Origin: an uncultured Clostridia bacterium
Lineage (GTDB): Bacteria; Bacillota; Clostridia; Oscillospirales; Ruminococcaceae
DNA: 16,782 nt
Direction of reading: 5' to 3'
NCBI GenBank assembly: GCA_947176675.1
Contig: CAMWRN010000020.1
Span: 1-16,782 of the forward strand
The notes beneath the pieces were generated by a model. It ran no database searches. It was given only the letters and a program-made list of their open reading frames with translations, and was not told the origin of the DNA. Both the position numbers and the translations under genes were made by a program. Positions 1 through 6,330 of the stretch are shown here, piece after piece (the first letter of the stretch is position 1; each line of letters begins with the position of its first letter).

Positions 1-111
1 ATTTTATGAAAATAATATGCAAAAAAATACCGGCAAAAACACAGGCGGGAGCGTGCCAATGCAGGCTGTCCCCACCATGCGATCAATATAAAATATTTTG
101 GGGGTACACAA

Positions 112-1968
112 ATGGACAAACACGGGATACTGCGGGAATATTTTGGTCACACCGCGTTCAGGAACGGTCAGGAGGAGCTGATCGACAATATTCTTGCGGG
201 CAGGGACGTGCTGGGGATAATGCCCACGGGCGCGGGAAAATCAATATGCTATCAGGTTCCCGCTTTGGCGATGAACGGTGTGACCGTTGTGGTCTCGCCG
301 CTCATTTCGCTTATGACCGATCAGGTGGCGGCTTTGGTTGAGTCGGGCGTAAAGGCGGCTTACATAAACAGCTCTTTGACCTATCCCCAGTACTGCGAGG
401 TTTTCCGCAGGGCGCGGGAGGGACGCTACAAGATAATCTACGTCGCCCCCGAACGTCTCCTCACGGAGGAATTCCTTTCCCTTTCGGAATCGCTGGAAAT
501 ATCCATGCTCACCGTGGACGAGGCGCACTGCGTTTCCCAGTGGGGACAGGATTTCCGTCCCAGCTATCTCAAGATCGTCGAGTACGTCAGGGCGCTTTCA
601 CACCGCCCCGTGGTGAGCGCGTTCACCGCCACGGCTACGGGAGAAGTCCGTGAGGACATCGGGCAGATGCTGGAGCTGAACGATCCGTTTGTTATCACCA
701 CGGGCTTTGACAGGAAAAACCTGTATTTCGGAGTGCTTCGCCCATCGGACAAATTTTCGGAGCTTGCTAAGATTATCCGCCGAAACGGCGACAGAACGGG
801 CATTGTGTACTGCCTTACCCGAAAGACCGTTGAGGAGGTCTGCGAAAAGCTCTGCTCGTCGGGCGTGGCGGCGACAAGATATCACGCGGGACTTTCCGAC
901 GCGGAGCGGCGTGCCAATCAGGAGGACTTCATCTGCGACCGCAGAACAGTTATGATCGCCACAAACGCTTTCGGCATGGGTATTGACAAGTCCAACGTGT
1001 CTTATGTGGTGCACTACAATATGCCGAAAAATATCGAGGGCTACTATCAGGAGGCAGGACGCGCGGGCCGTGACGGAGAGTCTGCGGAATGCATACTTCT
1101 GTACAGCGGTCAGGACGTGCGCACAAACCGTTTCCTTATAGAAAATTGCAGCGATGATAATCCCGAAATGACCGAGGAAATGCGCGCCGAGGTAAGAGAG
1201 CGGGACTTGCAGCGTCTCAAGGAGATAACCTTCTACAGCACAACGTCGGGCTGTCTGAGGGAATATATCCTGCGCTATTTCGGGGAGCGTTCACCCTCCT
1301 ACTGCGGGAACTGCTCAAATTGCAGCGCCAACTTCGAGACGGTGGATATTACCGTCGAGGCGCAGAAAATAGTGTCCTGTGTGTACCGCGTGAATGCTTC
1401 CGGAAGAAGCTTCGGGCGCACCATGATCGCGGATATTCTGAACGGCAGCAAGCGTGAACGCGTTATAAGCTTTGGCTTTGACAAGCTTTCCACCTACGGT
1501 ATCATGTCCGACATGACTCAGAAAAGAATTGTGAAAATGATAGATTTTCTTATAGACAACGAGTGGCTGGCTCTGGACGGCGAGTACTCCGTGGTAAAGA
1601 CTACGCCAAAGTCCGCGGAGATAGTCCGCGACAGGGTAACGGTGGAAATGAAGCTTGAAAAGGAAGCTCCCGCCGAGAGAAAAATTATTATCGATCACGG
1701 AGTGAACGAGGGTCTGTTCGTGGAACTTCGAAAGATGAGAAGCGAGTTCGCCGCCGCGGAGAAGGTTCCCGCCTACATAATTTTTTCCGACTCAGCCTTA
1801 AAGGATATGTGCCGAAAGCTTCCGGTTACCGAGGAGGAATTCCTTTCGGTGTCAGGCGTGGGAAAGAAAAAAGCGGAGCGGTACGGCGAGGTGTTCTGCA
1901 CGTTCATAGAGCAGTACGCCTCCGAGCACCCCGAAATAAGATCGGTTGGTACTGCGGTTAAACTGTGA
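112..1968 (+). CDS. recQ: RecQ-family ATP-dependent DNA helicase
   Basis: The product is a 618-aa cytoplasmic superfamily 2 helicase that unwinds DNA 3'-5' in recombination and replication-fork repair. Visible motifs in order are Walker A TGAGKS (residues 39-44), DEAH box (136-139) with the RecQ aromatic-rich loop HCVSQWGQDFRPSY just after it, FTATAT (171-176), and motif VI QEAGRAGRDG (313-322). A zinc-binding Cys set follows (C381, C398, C401, C404), then an RQC winged helix (about 410-500) and a C-terminal HRDC domain (about 533-605, with LSVSGVGKKKAERYG). Length and domain order match full RecQ (about 600 aa). The ATG at 112 follows a G-run (100-104) at 7-nt spacing, an unusual SD. A possible -10 TATAAA lies at 87-92, but I see no convincing -35. 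The gene is monocistronic and ends in a strong hairpin shared with the convergent gene. The family call is very secure. Confidence 0.97.
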   Translation: MDKHGILREYFGHTAFRNGQEELIDNILAGRDVLGIMPTGAGKSICYQVPALAMNGVTVVVSPLISLMTDQVAALVESGVKAAYINSSLTYPQYCEVFRRAREGRYKIIYVAPERLLTEEFLSLSESLEISMLTVDEAHCVSQWGQDFRPSYLKIVEYVRALSHRPVVSAFTATATGEVREDIGQMLELNDPFVITTGFDRKNLYFGVLRPSDKFSELAKIIRRNGDRTGIVYCLTRKTVEEVCEKLCSSGVAATRYHAGLSDAERRANQEDFICDRRTVMIATNAFGMGIDKSNVSYVVHYNMPKNIEGYYQEAGRAGRDGESAECILLYSGQDVRTNRFLIENCSDDNPEMTEEMRAEVRERDLQRLKEITFYSTTSGCLREYILRYFGERSPSYCGNCSNCSANFETVDITVEAQKIVSCVYRVNASGRSFGRTMIADILNGSKRERVISFGFDKLSTYGIMSDMTQKRIVKMIDFLIDNEWLALDGEYSVVKTTPKSAEIVRDRVTVEMKLEKEAPAERKIIIDHGVNEGLFVELRKMRSEFAAAEKVPAYIIFSDSALKDMCRKLPVTEEEFLSVSGVGKKKAERYGEVFCTFIEQYASEHPEIRSVGTAVKL

Positions 1969-1981
1969 CATTTATAAATAT

Positions 1982-2013
1982 AAAAACGGACGCTATCAAA
2001 TGCGTCCGTTTTT
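1982..2013. terminator. Bidirectional intrinsic terminator between recQ and the binding-protein gene
   Basis: A perfect 12-bp inverted repeat (1982-1993 with 2002-2013) has the core CGGACGC/GCGTCCG and an 8-nt loop. It is flanked by an A-run on the left and a T-run on the right, so it can terminate transcription from both sides. It lies between two convergent stop codons (1968 and 2039). Confidence 0.9.
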
Positions 2014-2038
2014 ATATTCATTTTAAAGTGCAGAAAAA

Positions 2039-2917
2039 TTACTTAATGGTAGTGATGTCCGAACCGAACCACTTGGTCGAAATTTCCTCAACCTTTCCGT
2101 CTGCTTTCATTTCGGAAAGAATTCTCTGAACCTCATCGCGAAGAGCCTGATCGCCCTTGCGGAAACCTATAGCGTATTCCTCGGGAGAAAGTCCGTCGGG
2201 GAGGACGGTGTAGTCTTTACCGGAAGTGGATATCTCGTAGTTTGCAACAACGCTGTCAAGGAAAACCGCGTCAACAAGGTCGAGATCGAGCTGCTGGAGA
2301 CACTCAACGTTGGTGGCAAGCTCAGTGGCAGTAATGTTCAGTCCCGACTCGTTAAGGATAGTCTGAGCCGTAGAACCGCTCTGAACAGCAACAGCCTTGC
2401 CGTCGAGATCTGCCTGTGTAGCGATCTCGCTGTCAGTCTTAACAACAAAAATCATATCGTTCTTCATGTAGGGATCGGAAAGATTCATGATCTCCTGTCT
2501 TTCATCGTTAATAGAAAGACCGTTCCATATGCAGTCGATTTTTCCCGCATTAAGATCCTGCTCCTTAGTATCCCAGTCAACAGGCTGCTTCACAAGCTCA
2601 ACGCCCAGACGACTGCAAACCTCTTCAGCAAGGTCGATATCAAAGCCGACAATGTTGTCCTGCTCGTCGGTAAAGCCCATGGGCTTGAATGTAGCGTCAA
2701 GACCGAGAACAAATTTGCCGGAATCAAGAACATTCTGGAGAGACTTGTCATCGCTCGCTGCATCAGCTGAACTGTCGTCGGCAACGCCGTCAACTGCACC
2801 GTCAGCAGAGGTCTCTGTAGTAGTATCGCCGTTTCCGCCATCGGACGAACAGCCTGCCAGCAGCATTGCGGGAGCAAGAGCCAGAGCCGCAAGCGCTTTA
2901 ATAAAATTCTTTTTCAT
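2039..2917 (-). CDS. Amino-acid ABC transporter substrate-binding lipoprotein (SBP family 3)
   Basis: This 292-aa extracytoplasmic solute-binding protein would be anchored in the membrane by a lipid and deliver an amino acid to an ABC importer. The N-terminus is a lipoprotein signal: MKKN, a hydrophobic stretch, then the lipobox LLAGC with the lipidated Cys at residue 23. A Ser/Thr/Asp-rich linker follows (about 24-58). The mature domain (about 60-290) has family hallmarks such as GLDATFKPMGF, then NIVGFDIDLAEEV, DCIWNGLSINDERQ and GKAVAVQSGSTA, as in PF00497 proteins. The start is supported by the SD GAAAGGAAG (2926-2934) eight bases upstream. No permease or ATPase gene is adjacent on either side, so it is an orphan here. 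The ligand cannot be told from sequence. The upstream small gene on the same strand ends 160 bp away with no clear terminator between, so read-through is possible. Confidence 0.95.
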   Translation of the reverse strand: MKKNFIKALAALALAPAMLLAGCSSDGGNGDTTTETSADGAVDGVADDSSADAASDDKSLQNVLDSGKFVLGLDATFKPMGFTDEQDNIVGFDIDLAEEVCSRLGVELVKQPVDWDTKEQDLNAGKIDCIWNGLSINDERQEIMNLSDPYMKNDMIFVVKTDSEIATQADLDGKAVAVQSGSTAQTILNESGLNITATELATNVECLQQLDLDLVDAVFLDSVVANYEISTSGKDYTVLPDGLSPEEYAIGFRKGDQALRDEVQRILSEMKADGKVEEISTKWFGSDITTIK

Positions 2918-2955
2918 AAAATAAACTTCCTTTCAGAGATTTTGTTTGCTTTAGT

Positions 2956-2984
2956 ATAATAGCACAACCTTACGGTAAAGTAAA
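2956..2984 (-). promoter_or_regulatory. Sigma-A-type promoter of the substrate-binding protein gene
   Basis: On the minus strand, -35 TTTACT (2979-2984) and -10 TATTAT (2956-2961) are separated by exactly 17 bp. This puts transcription start about 30 bases before the start codon, leaving room for the SD. Confidence 0.7.
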
Positions 2985-3077
2985 TACCTGAAAGAAATGT
3001 TTGGCGTTTTAGAGACTGTATCAAAGGTTTCGTCAAAATTTTTGTACAAAAACACCACGTCTGAAGAGGACGATTTA

Positions 3078-3221
3078 TTATTTTTTCTTTTTTTTGGAAA
3101 CTATACCCGCAATTACTGCGCCGACGATGAGTACAGCTGCTACGGCAATTATTATAATGTATGTTGCAGCGGATACATTTCCCGTGGCGGGATTTACTGA
3201 GGCCAGAAGAGTAAACGGCAT
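3078..3221 (-). CDS. 47-aa microprotein consisting of an NPxTG-type sortase sorting signal
   Basis: The 47-aa product has an 8-residue head (MPFTLLAS), the pentad NPATG preceded by V (VNPATG), one hydrophobic helix (about residues 20-42, rich in I, V and A), and a K5 tail. That order (pentad, helix, positive tail) is the C-terminal cell-wall sorting signal of Gram-positive surface proteins, and NPxTG is the type used by sortase B class enzymes. Here nothing precedes it: no signal peptide and no mature domain. An upstream in-frame ATG at 3284 would give 68 aa. It lies inside the promoter -35, whereas the ATG at 3221 has a good SD (GGAAAGGAG, 8 bases away), so I chose the short form. By charge the helix should sit N-out/C-in, which would expose NPATG outside. 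No sortase gene is in the window. It could instead be a small membrane protein that only resembles a sorting signal. Confidence 0.75.
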   Translation of the reverse strand: MPFTLLASVNPATGNVSAATYIIIIAVAAVLIVGAVIAGIVSKKKKK

Positions 3222-3255
3222 GGAAAAATTCTCCTTTCCCGATTGATTTTGTATT

Positions 3256-3284
3256 ATTATATCACATTTCCGCAGAAATTTCAA
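3256..3284 (-). promoter_or_regulatory. Strong sigma-A-type promoter of the sorting-signal microprotein
   Basis: On the minus strand, -35 TTGAAA (3279-3284), a 17-bp spacer and a perfect -10 TATAAT (3256-3261). The predicted start site near 3249 lies downstream of the alternative ATG at 3284, which rules out the longer reading frame for this transcript. Confidence 0.85.
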
Positions 3285-3310
3285 CAGCTTTTGCAGAAAT
3301 CAGTTTGGGA

Positions 3311-3330
3311 GGATAAATCCCAATTTATCC
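3311..3330. repeat. Perfect 8-bp inverted repeat between divergent promoters (possible operator)
   Basis: GGATAAAT at 3311-3318 and ATTTATCC at 3323-3330 are separated by CCCA. It lies between the microprotein promoter and the XRE-operon promoter and is followed by no T-run suggestive of a terminator. A dimeric regulator site is plausible but unproven. Confidence 0.5.
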
Positions 3331-3378
3331 GAAAACTTATTTTGCATGATAAGTCTGTCACTGAAAATCTTTATGCGA

Positions 3379-3411
3379 CTTTTTGTAAAAGATTAAAATC
3401 TTTTTGTAAAA
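3379..3411 (+). promoter_or_regulatory. Two direct copies of a 12-mer upstream of the XRE operon promoter
   Basis: The 12-mer CTTTTTGTAAAA occurs at 3379-3390 and again identically at 3400-3411. The copies start 21 bp apart (two DNA turns) and end five bases before the -35 box. The arrangement suits paired regulator sites or an A/T-rich UP-like element. Autoregulation by the XRE protein encoded immediately downstream is the simplest guess. Confidence 0.5.
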
Positions 3412-3416
3412 TATAC

Positions 3417-3445
3417 TTGACAAACAGTAAAATATATGGTATTAT
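3417..3445 (+). promoter_or_regulatory. Consensus sigma-A promoter of the XRE/membrane-protein operon
   Basis: A perfect -35 TTGACA (3417-3422), a 17-bp spacer and -10 TATTAT (3440-3445). The SD AAGGAGG (3453-3459) follows almost immediately, so the leader is very short. Confidence 0.85.
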
Positions 3446-3466
3446 GTGTCCTAAGGAGGCGGTAAG

Positions 3467-3664
3467 GTGGCAAAAAATTTGAAATTAAAATCCGCAAGAG
3501 CGGCAATGGATATGTCTCAGCAGGCGCTTGCCGAGAAAGTCGGGGTCTCCCGCCAGACCGTAAACGCTATCGAAAAGGGGGACTACAATCCCACTCTTAA
3601 TTTGTGCATTGCCATATGCAAAGCACTGGGTAAAACGCTGGACGAGGTTTTCTGGGGCGAATGA
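3467..3664 (+). CDS. Small XRE-family helix-turn-helix transcriptional regulator
   Basis: This 65-aa cytoplasmic DNA-binding protein is little more than one Cro/CI-type HTH domain. The helix-turn-helix is at about residues 17-38 (SQQALAEKVGVSRQTVNAIE), followed by the typical KGDYNPTLNLCIAICKALG and the end LDEVFW. It has no ligand-binding or dimerisation extension, as in the YozG-like short regulators that pair with membrane proteins. The start is GTG at 3467, with the SD AAGGAGG ending seven bases upstream; no ATG in frame fits better. Its stop overlaps an ATG of the next frame (ATGA at 3661-3664), although the next gene probably starts later, at 3691. As first gene of the operon, behind repeated operator-like 12-mers, it probably represses its own promoter and sets expression of the five membrane proteins. 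The target and signal are unknown. Confidence 0.93.
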   Translation: MAKNLKLKSARAAMDMSQQALAEKVGVSRQTVNAIEKGDYNPTLNLCIAICKALGKTLDEVFWGE

Positions 3665-3690
3665 TTAAATCTGTGAAAGGAAGATCTGAT

Positions 3691-4245
3691 ATGTCTGAAA
3701 AAAAAGAAAAAGAAGTCTTTGATTATAACGAAAAGATCGTTGCGGACGAAATGCAGCGGGCGTTAAGCTTTGAGCTGGAACATAAATATATGCGACTGTG
3801 GTACGTTCTTGTTTCGCTTACAATGCCTGTAACGCTGATGATTTTCAGCGATCCCGACGGTGTACCCGCCGCAATACCGGATTCAATGCAGATAATGACG
3901 CTGATACAATACGGCATAATGTACTTTTGTTTGTCGCTTTACAATATCCGTGCATCGAAAAAAGGCGTATTGGATTCGTTCTCCATGTGGCAGAAGGGCG
4001 GCAAGGGACTGCTGTGGTTTGTCGGTTTTCTGAATTTCTACTGTCCTATGAATCCGATATTAAGATATTTTATTGACAAGGCGGACGAGACAGAGGTCAT
4101 ACGCTCATATATGCCGTTTTTTATTGTATGGTTCTGCTTGGGTATCACGTACTACATAATAAGCTCATACAGCGTATATCTTAACAAAAAAGTCCGCGAA
4201 CAAATCGCCGCGGACGAGGAAGAATCCGAAAACAACGATAATTAA
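3691..4245 (+). CDS. Four-helix membrane protein, paralogue 1 of 5 in the array
   Basis: This 184-aa integral membrane protein has unknown function. Hydrophobic segments lie at about residues 34-52, 68-86, 107-125 and 141-163, with an acidic tail (ADEEESENNDN). Two features are shared with the four following genes: a DEMQ motif before the first helix (residues 19-22) and a loop with SKKGVL after the second helix (89-94). I chose ATG 3691 because the SD AAAGGAAG (3676-3683) is seven bases upstream. The in-frame ATG at 3661 overlaps the repressor stop and lacks an SD of its own at the right distance. It is the most diverged copy together with paralogue 2. It resembles uncharacterised firmicute families of small membrane proteins found beside XRE regulators, but I will not name a DUF without a profile search. 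Confidence 0.88.
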   Translation: MSEKKEKEVFDYNEKIVADEMQRALSFELEHKYMRLWYVLVSLTMPVTLMIFSDPDGVPAAIPDSMQIMTLIQYGIMYFCLSLYNIRASKKGVLDSFSMWQKGGKGLLWFVGFLNFYCPMNPILRYFIDKADETEVIRSYMPFFIVWFCLGITYYIISSYSVYLNKKVREQIAADEEESENNDN

Positions 4246-4260
4246 GAAAGGAAAATGATC

Positions 4261-4770
4261 ATGAAAATCTCAAACACAAACCTGATAACCGAAGAGGTAA
4301 AGCTTGACGAAAGACAGAAAGCCATAATAGGGGAAATATCCACCGGCTGCATACGCCTGTGGTATGCGCTGAATATTACTGTAACAATGTTTGCGGCGAT
4401 ATTTGCGCTTTCGGGTGTGATAACCATCGGCAGAATTTTCGTCATGGCGGTGCTTGCCATTTACTTTGCGATAACTTTTTTGTGCCTGTCGGTGTTCAAT
4501 ATAAAATCTGCGGCAAAGGGCGTGCTTACCGAATTTATGGGAGTAAAGCTTAACGGCAGAGGAATCGGAGCAACGTTTCTTATATATGCGGCTGCTATGG
4601 TAATTATTGTACGCGAATACATGGCAGGAAACAGCTTTTTCTCACATTTCGGCATGGCGGGAATAATCTTTTTCGGGATTGTTCTTGCTGTGGGGATCGT
4701 GTATAACATCATTCTCCTTTACTGCCGGAAGAAGAACAAGTCTGTTAATGAAGAAAGCGAGGAGGAATAA
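4261..4770 (+). CDS. Four-helix membrane protein, paralogue 2 of 5 in the array
   Basis: This 169-aa membrane protein has unknown function. It has the array's pre-helix motif in the form LDERQ (residues 15-19), four hydrophobic segments (about 31-51, 57-80, 102-118, 130-154), the loop SAAKGVL (83-89) and a C-terminal charged tail ending EESEEE. LCLSVFNIKSAAKGVL closely parallels FCLSLYNIRASKKGVL of the previous gene, which shows the two are paralogues. Two ATGs are available, 4255 and 4261. The SD (AAAGGA, ending 4252) is two bases from the first and eight from the second, so 4261 is preferred. The stop of the previous gene is at 4245, so the genes are tightly packed. The SD of the next gene lies within this gene's last codons, which suggests coupled translation. 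Confidence 0.87.
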   Translation: MKISNTNLITEEVKLDERQKAIIGEISTGCIRLWYALNITVTMFAAIFALSGVITIGRIFVMAVLAIYFAITFLCLSVFNIKSAAKGVLTEFMGVKLNGRGIGATFLIYAAAMVIIVREYMAGNSFFSHFGMAGIIFFGIVLAVGIVYNIILLYCRKKNKSVNEESEEE

Positions 4771-4772
4771 TT

Positions 4773-5252
4773 ATGGCAAACAACAAGGAGCAGAGCAAGG
4801 ATCTGTTTGACGAAAGCAGTCTTGACGAAATGCAGAAGGCGGAAAACTACAGAATAGGCTTCAGGCTGTTCAAGGCATGCTACTGGTTCATGTATTTTTT
4901 CTCAATGTACATTTTTGTAGCCGCTGTGAATATGGAAAACACCATTTTTACGGTATGCGGGATAACAGCCATGGCGGCTGCGTCAGTATTCCATATAATT
5001 TATTCCGCGCTGGTATCCGCGAAAGGCGTTATGAATATAAAATATGCGGAGGCAATGTCTAAGCCGTATACATCTGCTGTATATACTATTTGTATAATTC
5101 TGTTCGGCTTCGTTACCCTTACGGGCAGTCACCCTATTGCGTTTCTTATGATATCTATACCGTATGTAATGGTTATCTGCGACTGCATTTTCGCGAAGCG
5201 GAATATGCGCGTCCTTGAAAAAATGCTGAAAGATGACAGTGAGGAGGAATAA
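4773..5252 (+). CDS. Four-helix membrane protein, paralogue 3 of 5 in the array
   Basis: This 159-aa membrane protein has unknown function. The N-terminus carries SLDEMQKAENYRIGFRLF (residues 16-33), followed by four hydrophobic segments (about 35-53, 58-78, 100-116, 120-140), the loop SAKGVMN (82-88) and the C-terminus AKRNMRVLEKMLKDDSEEE (141-159). The second motif block and C-terminus are almost the same as in paralogues 4 and 5, which makes these three a younger sub-family than paralogues 1 and 2. The ATG at 4773 lies two bases after the previous stop, and its SD GAGGAGG is inside the previous reading frame, so translation is probably coupled. The C-terminal amphipathic segment followed by acidic residues should be cytoplasmic and could be a protein-contact tail; that is an inference. 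Confidence 0.88.
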   Translation: MANNKEQSKDLFDESSLDEMQKAENYRIGFRLFKACYWFMYFFSMYIFVAAVNMENTIFTVCGITAMAAASVFHIIYSALVSAKGVMNIKYAEAMSKPYTSAVYTICIILFGFVTLTGSHPIAFLMISIPYVMVICDCIFAKRNMRVLEKMLKDDSEEE

Positions 5253-5263
5253 CCATGGAAAAC
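5196..5263 (+). repeat. Copy 1 of a 68-bp gene-junction repeat (3' end, SD and next start)
   Basis: It starts AAGCGGAATATG and runs through the conserved KRNMxVLEKMLKDDS codons, the stop, the SD and the start codon of paralogue 4. It differs from copy 2 at only seven positions by eye. Confidence 0.8.
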
Positions 5264-5787
5264 AAAAATATCGAAAATAACAAGCAGATGGATACCTACG
5301 ACAAGATACTGCCCGAGGCGGGCAACGGAGGTCTTTCAGTGAAAGCGGTCTGGACGAAATGCAGAGATCAGTGAGCCGCGAGGTTGGCTTCAGGCTTTTC
5401 CGCACGTTTTTCTGGATAATTTATCTTTTTTCGGCGTTTATGCTTATGGCGGCTGCCGCCCTTGAAAGTGTGCCGTTTACAGCCATAAGCGCAGGACTTA
5501 TGGCATTGTGTACAGTTTTCTACCTTATTTACGCGGCAAGGATTTCCTCAAAGGGAGCATTGAACCGTAAATTTGCGGAAAGTATGTCCAAAAAATATGT
5601 TATGTTTTTCGGAATATTTATGCTAGTGGTATGGCTGTTTAAATTTTTGGTCAAGAAAGGTACAAATTTTGAAGTGGTCGCGATTTGGGCAAATATAGCG
5701 GTTATGTATATCGGAAATTATTTTTGCTCCAAGCGGAATATGAAAGTCCTTGAAAAAATGCTAAAAGATGACAGTGGGGAGGAATAA
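5255..5787 (+). pseudogene. Four-helix membrane protein, paralogue 4 of 5, broken by a one-base frameshift
   Basis: The expected start is ATG 5255, with SD GAGGAGG in the previous gene as in its sisters. That frame gives MENKNIENNKQMDTYDKILP and then diverges, stopping at TGA 5372-5374 after 39 codons. From about 5335 the -1 frame encodes FSESGLDEMQ followed by all four helices, the loop SSKGALN and the tail KRNMKVLEKMLKDDSGEE, ending at 5787. The sister gene downstream reads NIFSESGFDEMQ at the same place with a run of four T. Here the run is CTTTC (5333-5337), so loss of one T from CTTTTC explains the break. Re-initiation at ATG 5359 would give 142 aa missing the DEMQ region, and that ATG lacks an SD. 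It may be a true lesion, a phase-variable tract or a sequencing error. Confidence 0.85.
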
Positions 5788-5798
5788 TCATGGAAAAT
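5731..5798 (+). repeat. Copy 2 of the 68-bp gene-junction repeat
   Basis: It has the same layout as copy 1, joining the end of paralogue 4 to the start of paralogue 5. Because the repeat includes stop, SD and start, recombination between copies would add or delete exactly one gene in frame. Confidence 0.8.
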
Positions 5799-6329
5799 AA
5801 TGAATACAACGTTATTGAAAAAGAGCAGAGGGATACTTACGACAAGTTTTTCGGGGGCAGAGGAAACAACATTTTCAGCGAGAGCGGTTTTGACGAAATG
5901 CAGAAAGCAAGGAATTACGAGATCGGCTTCAGGATATTCCGTGTGTTTTTCTGGGCGGTGTACTTTATGGCGACAGCGGTCATGGCAGCGGCTATAGCGG
6001 TAAAAAGTACTCTTGTACTGGTTATCGGAAGTGCTTTTATGGCTGTGTGCGATCTTTTTTACCTTTTGTATGCGGCGAAGGTATCTTCACTGGGAGTTAT
6101 GAATCTTGATTTTGCAAAGCGGATGTCGCAAAAATCGATCCTGATCGTATATATATTTGTGGGTGTCGTTTGGATAATGAATCTATTCTTAGGTTCTGCG
6201 ACGGCAGCTGCCGCGATAATGATGATACTGCTGTCAATACTTTACATAGGTTTATATATCTGTGCAAAGCGAAACATGAAAGTCCTTGAAAAAATGCTGA
6301 AAGATGACAGTGACAGCGGCGAGAAATAG
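5790..6329 (+). CDS. Four-helix membrane protein, paralogue 5 of 5 in the array
   Basis: This 179-aa membrane protein has unknown function and is the last gene of the operon. It has a hydrophilic N-terminus with DTYDKFFGG, then NIFSESGFDEMQKARNY (about residues 27-43). Four hydrophobic segments follow (about 50-70, 75-95, 118-134, 137-157), then the loop SSLGVMN and the tail AKRNMKVLEKMLKDDSDSGEK. It differs from its sisters in having SLG instead of SKG in the loop, so the lysine is not strictly conserved. The start ATG 5790 lies two bases after the previous stop, and the SD GGGGAGG is inside the preceding frame. Comparison with this copy is what exposes the frameshift in paralogue 4. A long bidirectional terminator begins two bases after its stop. 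Confidence 0.88.
   Translation: MENNEYNVIEKEQRDTYDKFFGGRGNNIFSESGFDEMQKARNYEIGFRIFRVFFWAVYFMATAVMAAAIAVKSTLVLVIGSAFMAVCDLFYLLYAAKVSSLGVMNLDFAKRMSQKSILIVYIFVGVVWIMNLFLGSATAAAAIMMILLSILYIGLYICAKRNMKVLEKMLKDDSDSGEK
6267..6312 (+). repeat. Copy 3 (partial, 46 bp) of the gene-junction repeat
   Basis: It matches copies 1 and 2 through GATGACAGTG and then diverges where the array ends, so it marks the right edge of the duplicated unit. Confidence 0.75.
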
Positions 6330-6330
6330 C

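Noticed and set aside
6..341. 111-codon frame at the left edge
   Set aside because: It overlaps the clearly real recQ frame and its translation past 112 is just recQ read out of frame.
3039..3052. Palindrome TTTTTGTACAAAAA downstream of the microprotein
   Set aside because: AT-only arms with no GC stem and no loop; too weak to be called a terminator, although it might be a minor protein site.
3222..3284. Longer 68-aa form of the sorting-signal microprotein
   Set aside because: Its ATG coincides with the -35 box and lies upstream of the predicted transcription start; the inner ATG has the good SD.
5327..5340. Programmed frameshift at GGAGGTCTTTC in paralogue 4
   Set aside because: An SD-like GGAGGT beside CTTT recalls the prfB +1 site, but a +1 shift here runs into an immediate TGA. 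The needed shift is -1, for which the SD spacing is wrong and no heptamer slippery site exists. A deletion is simpler.
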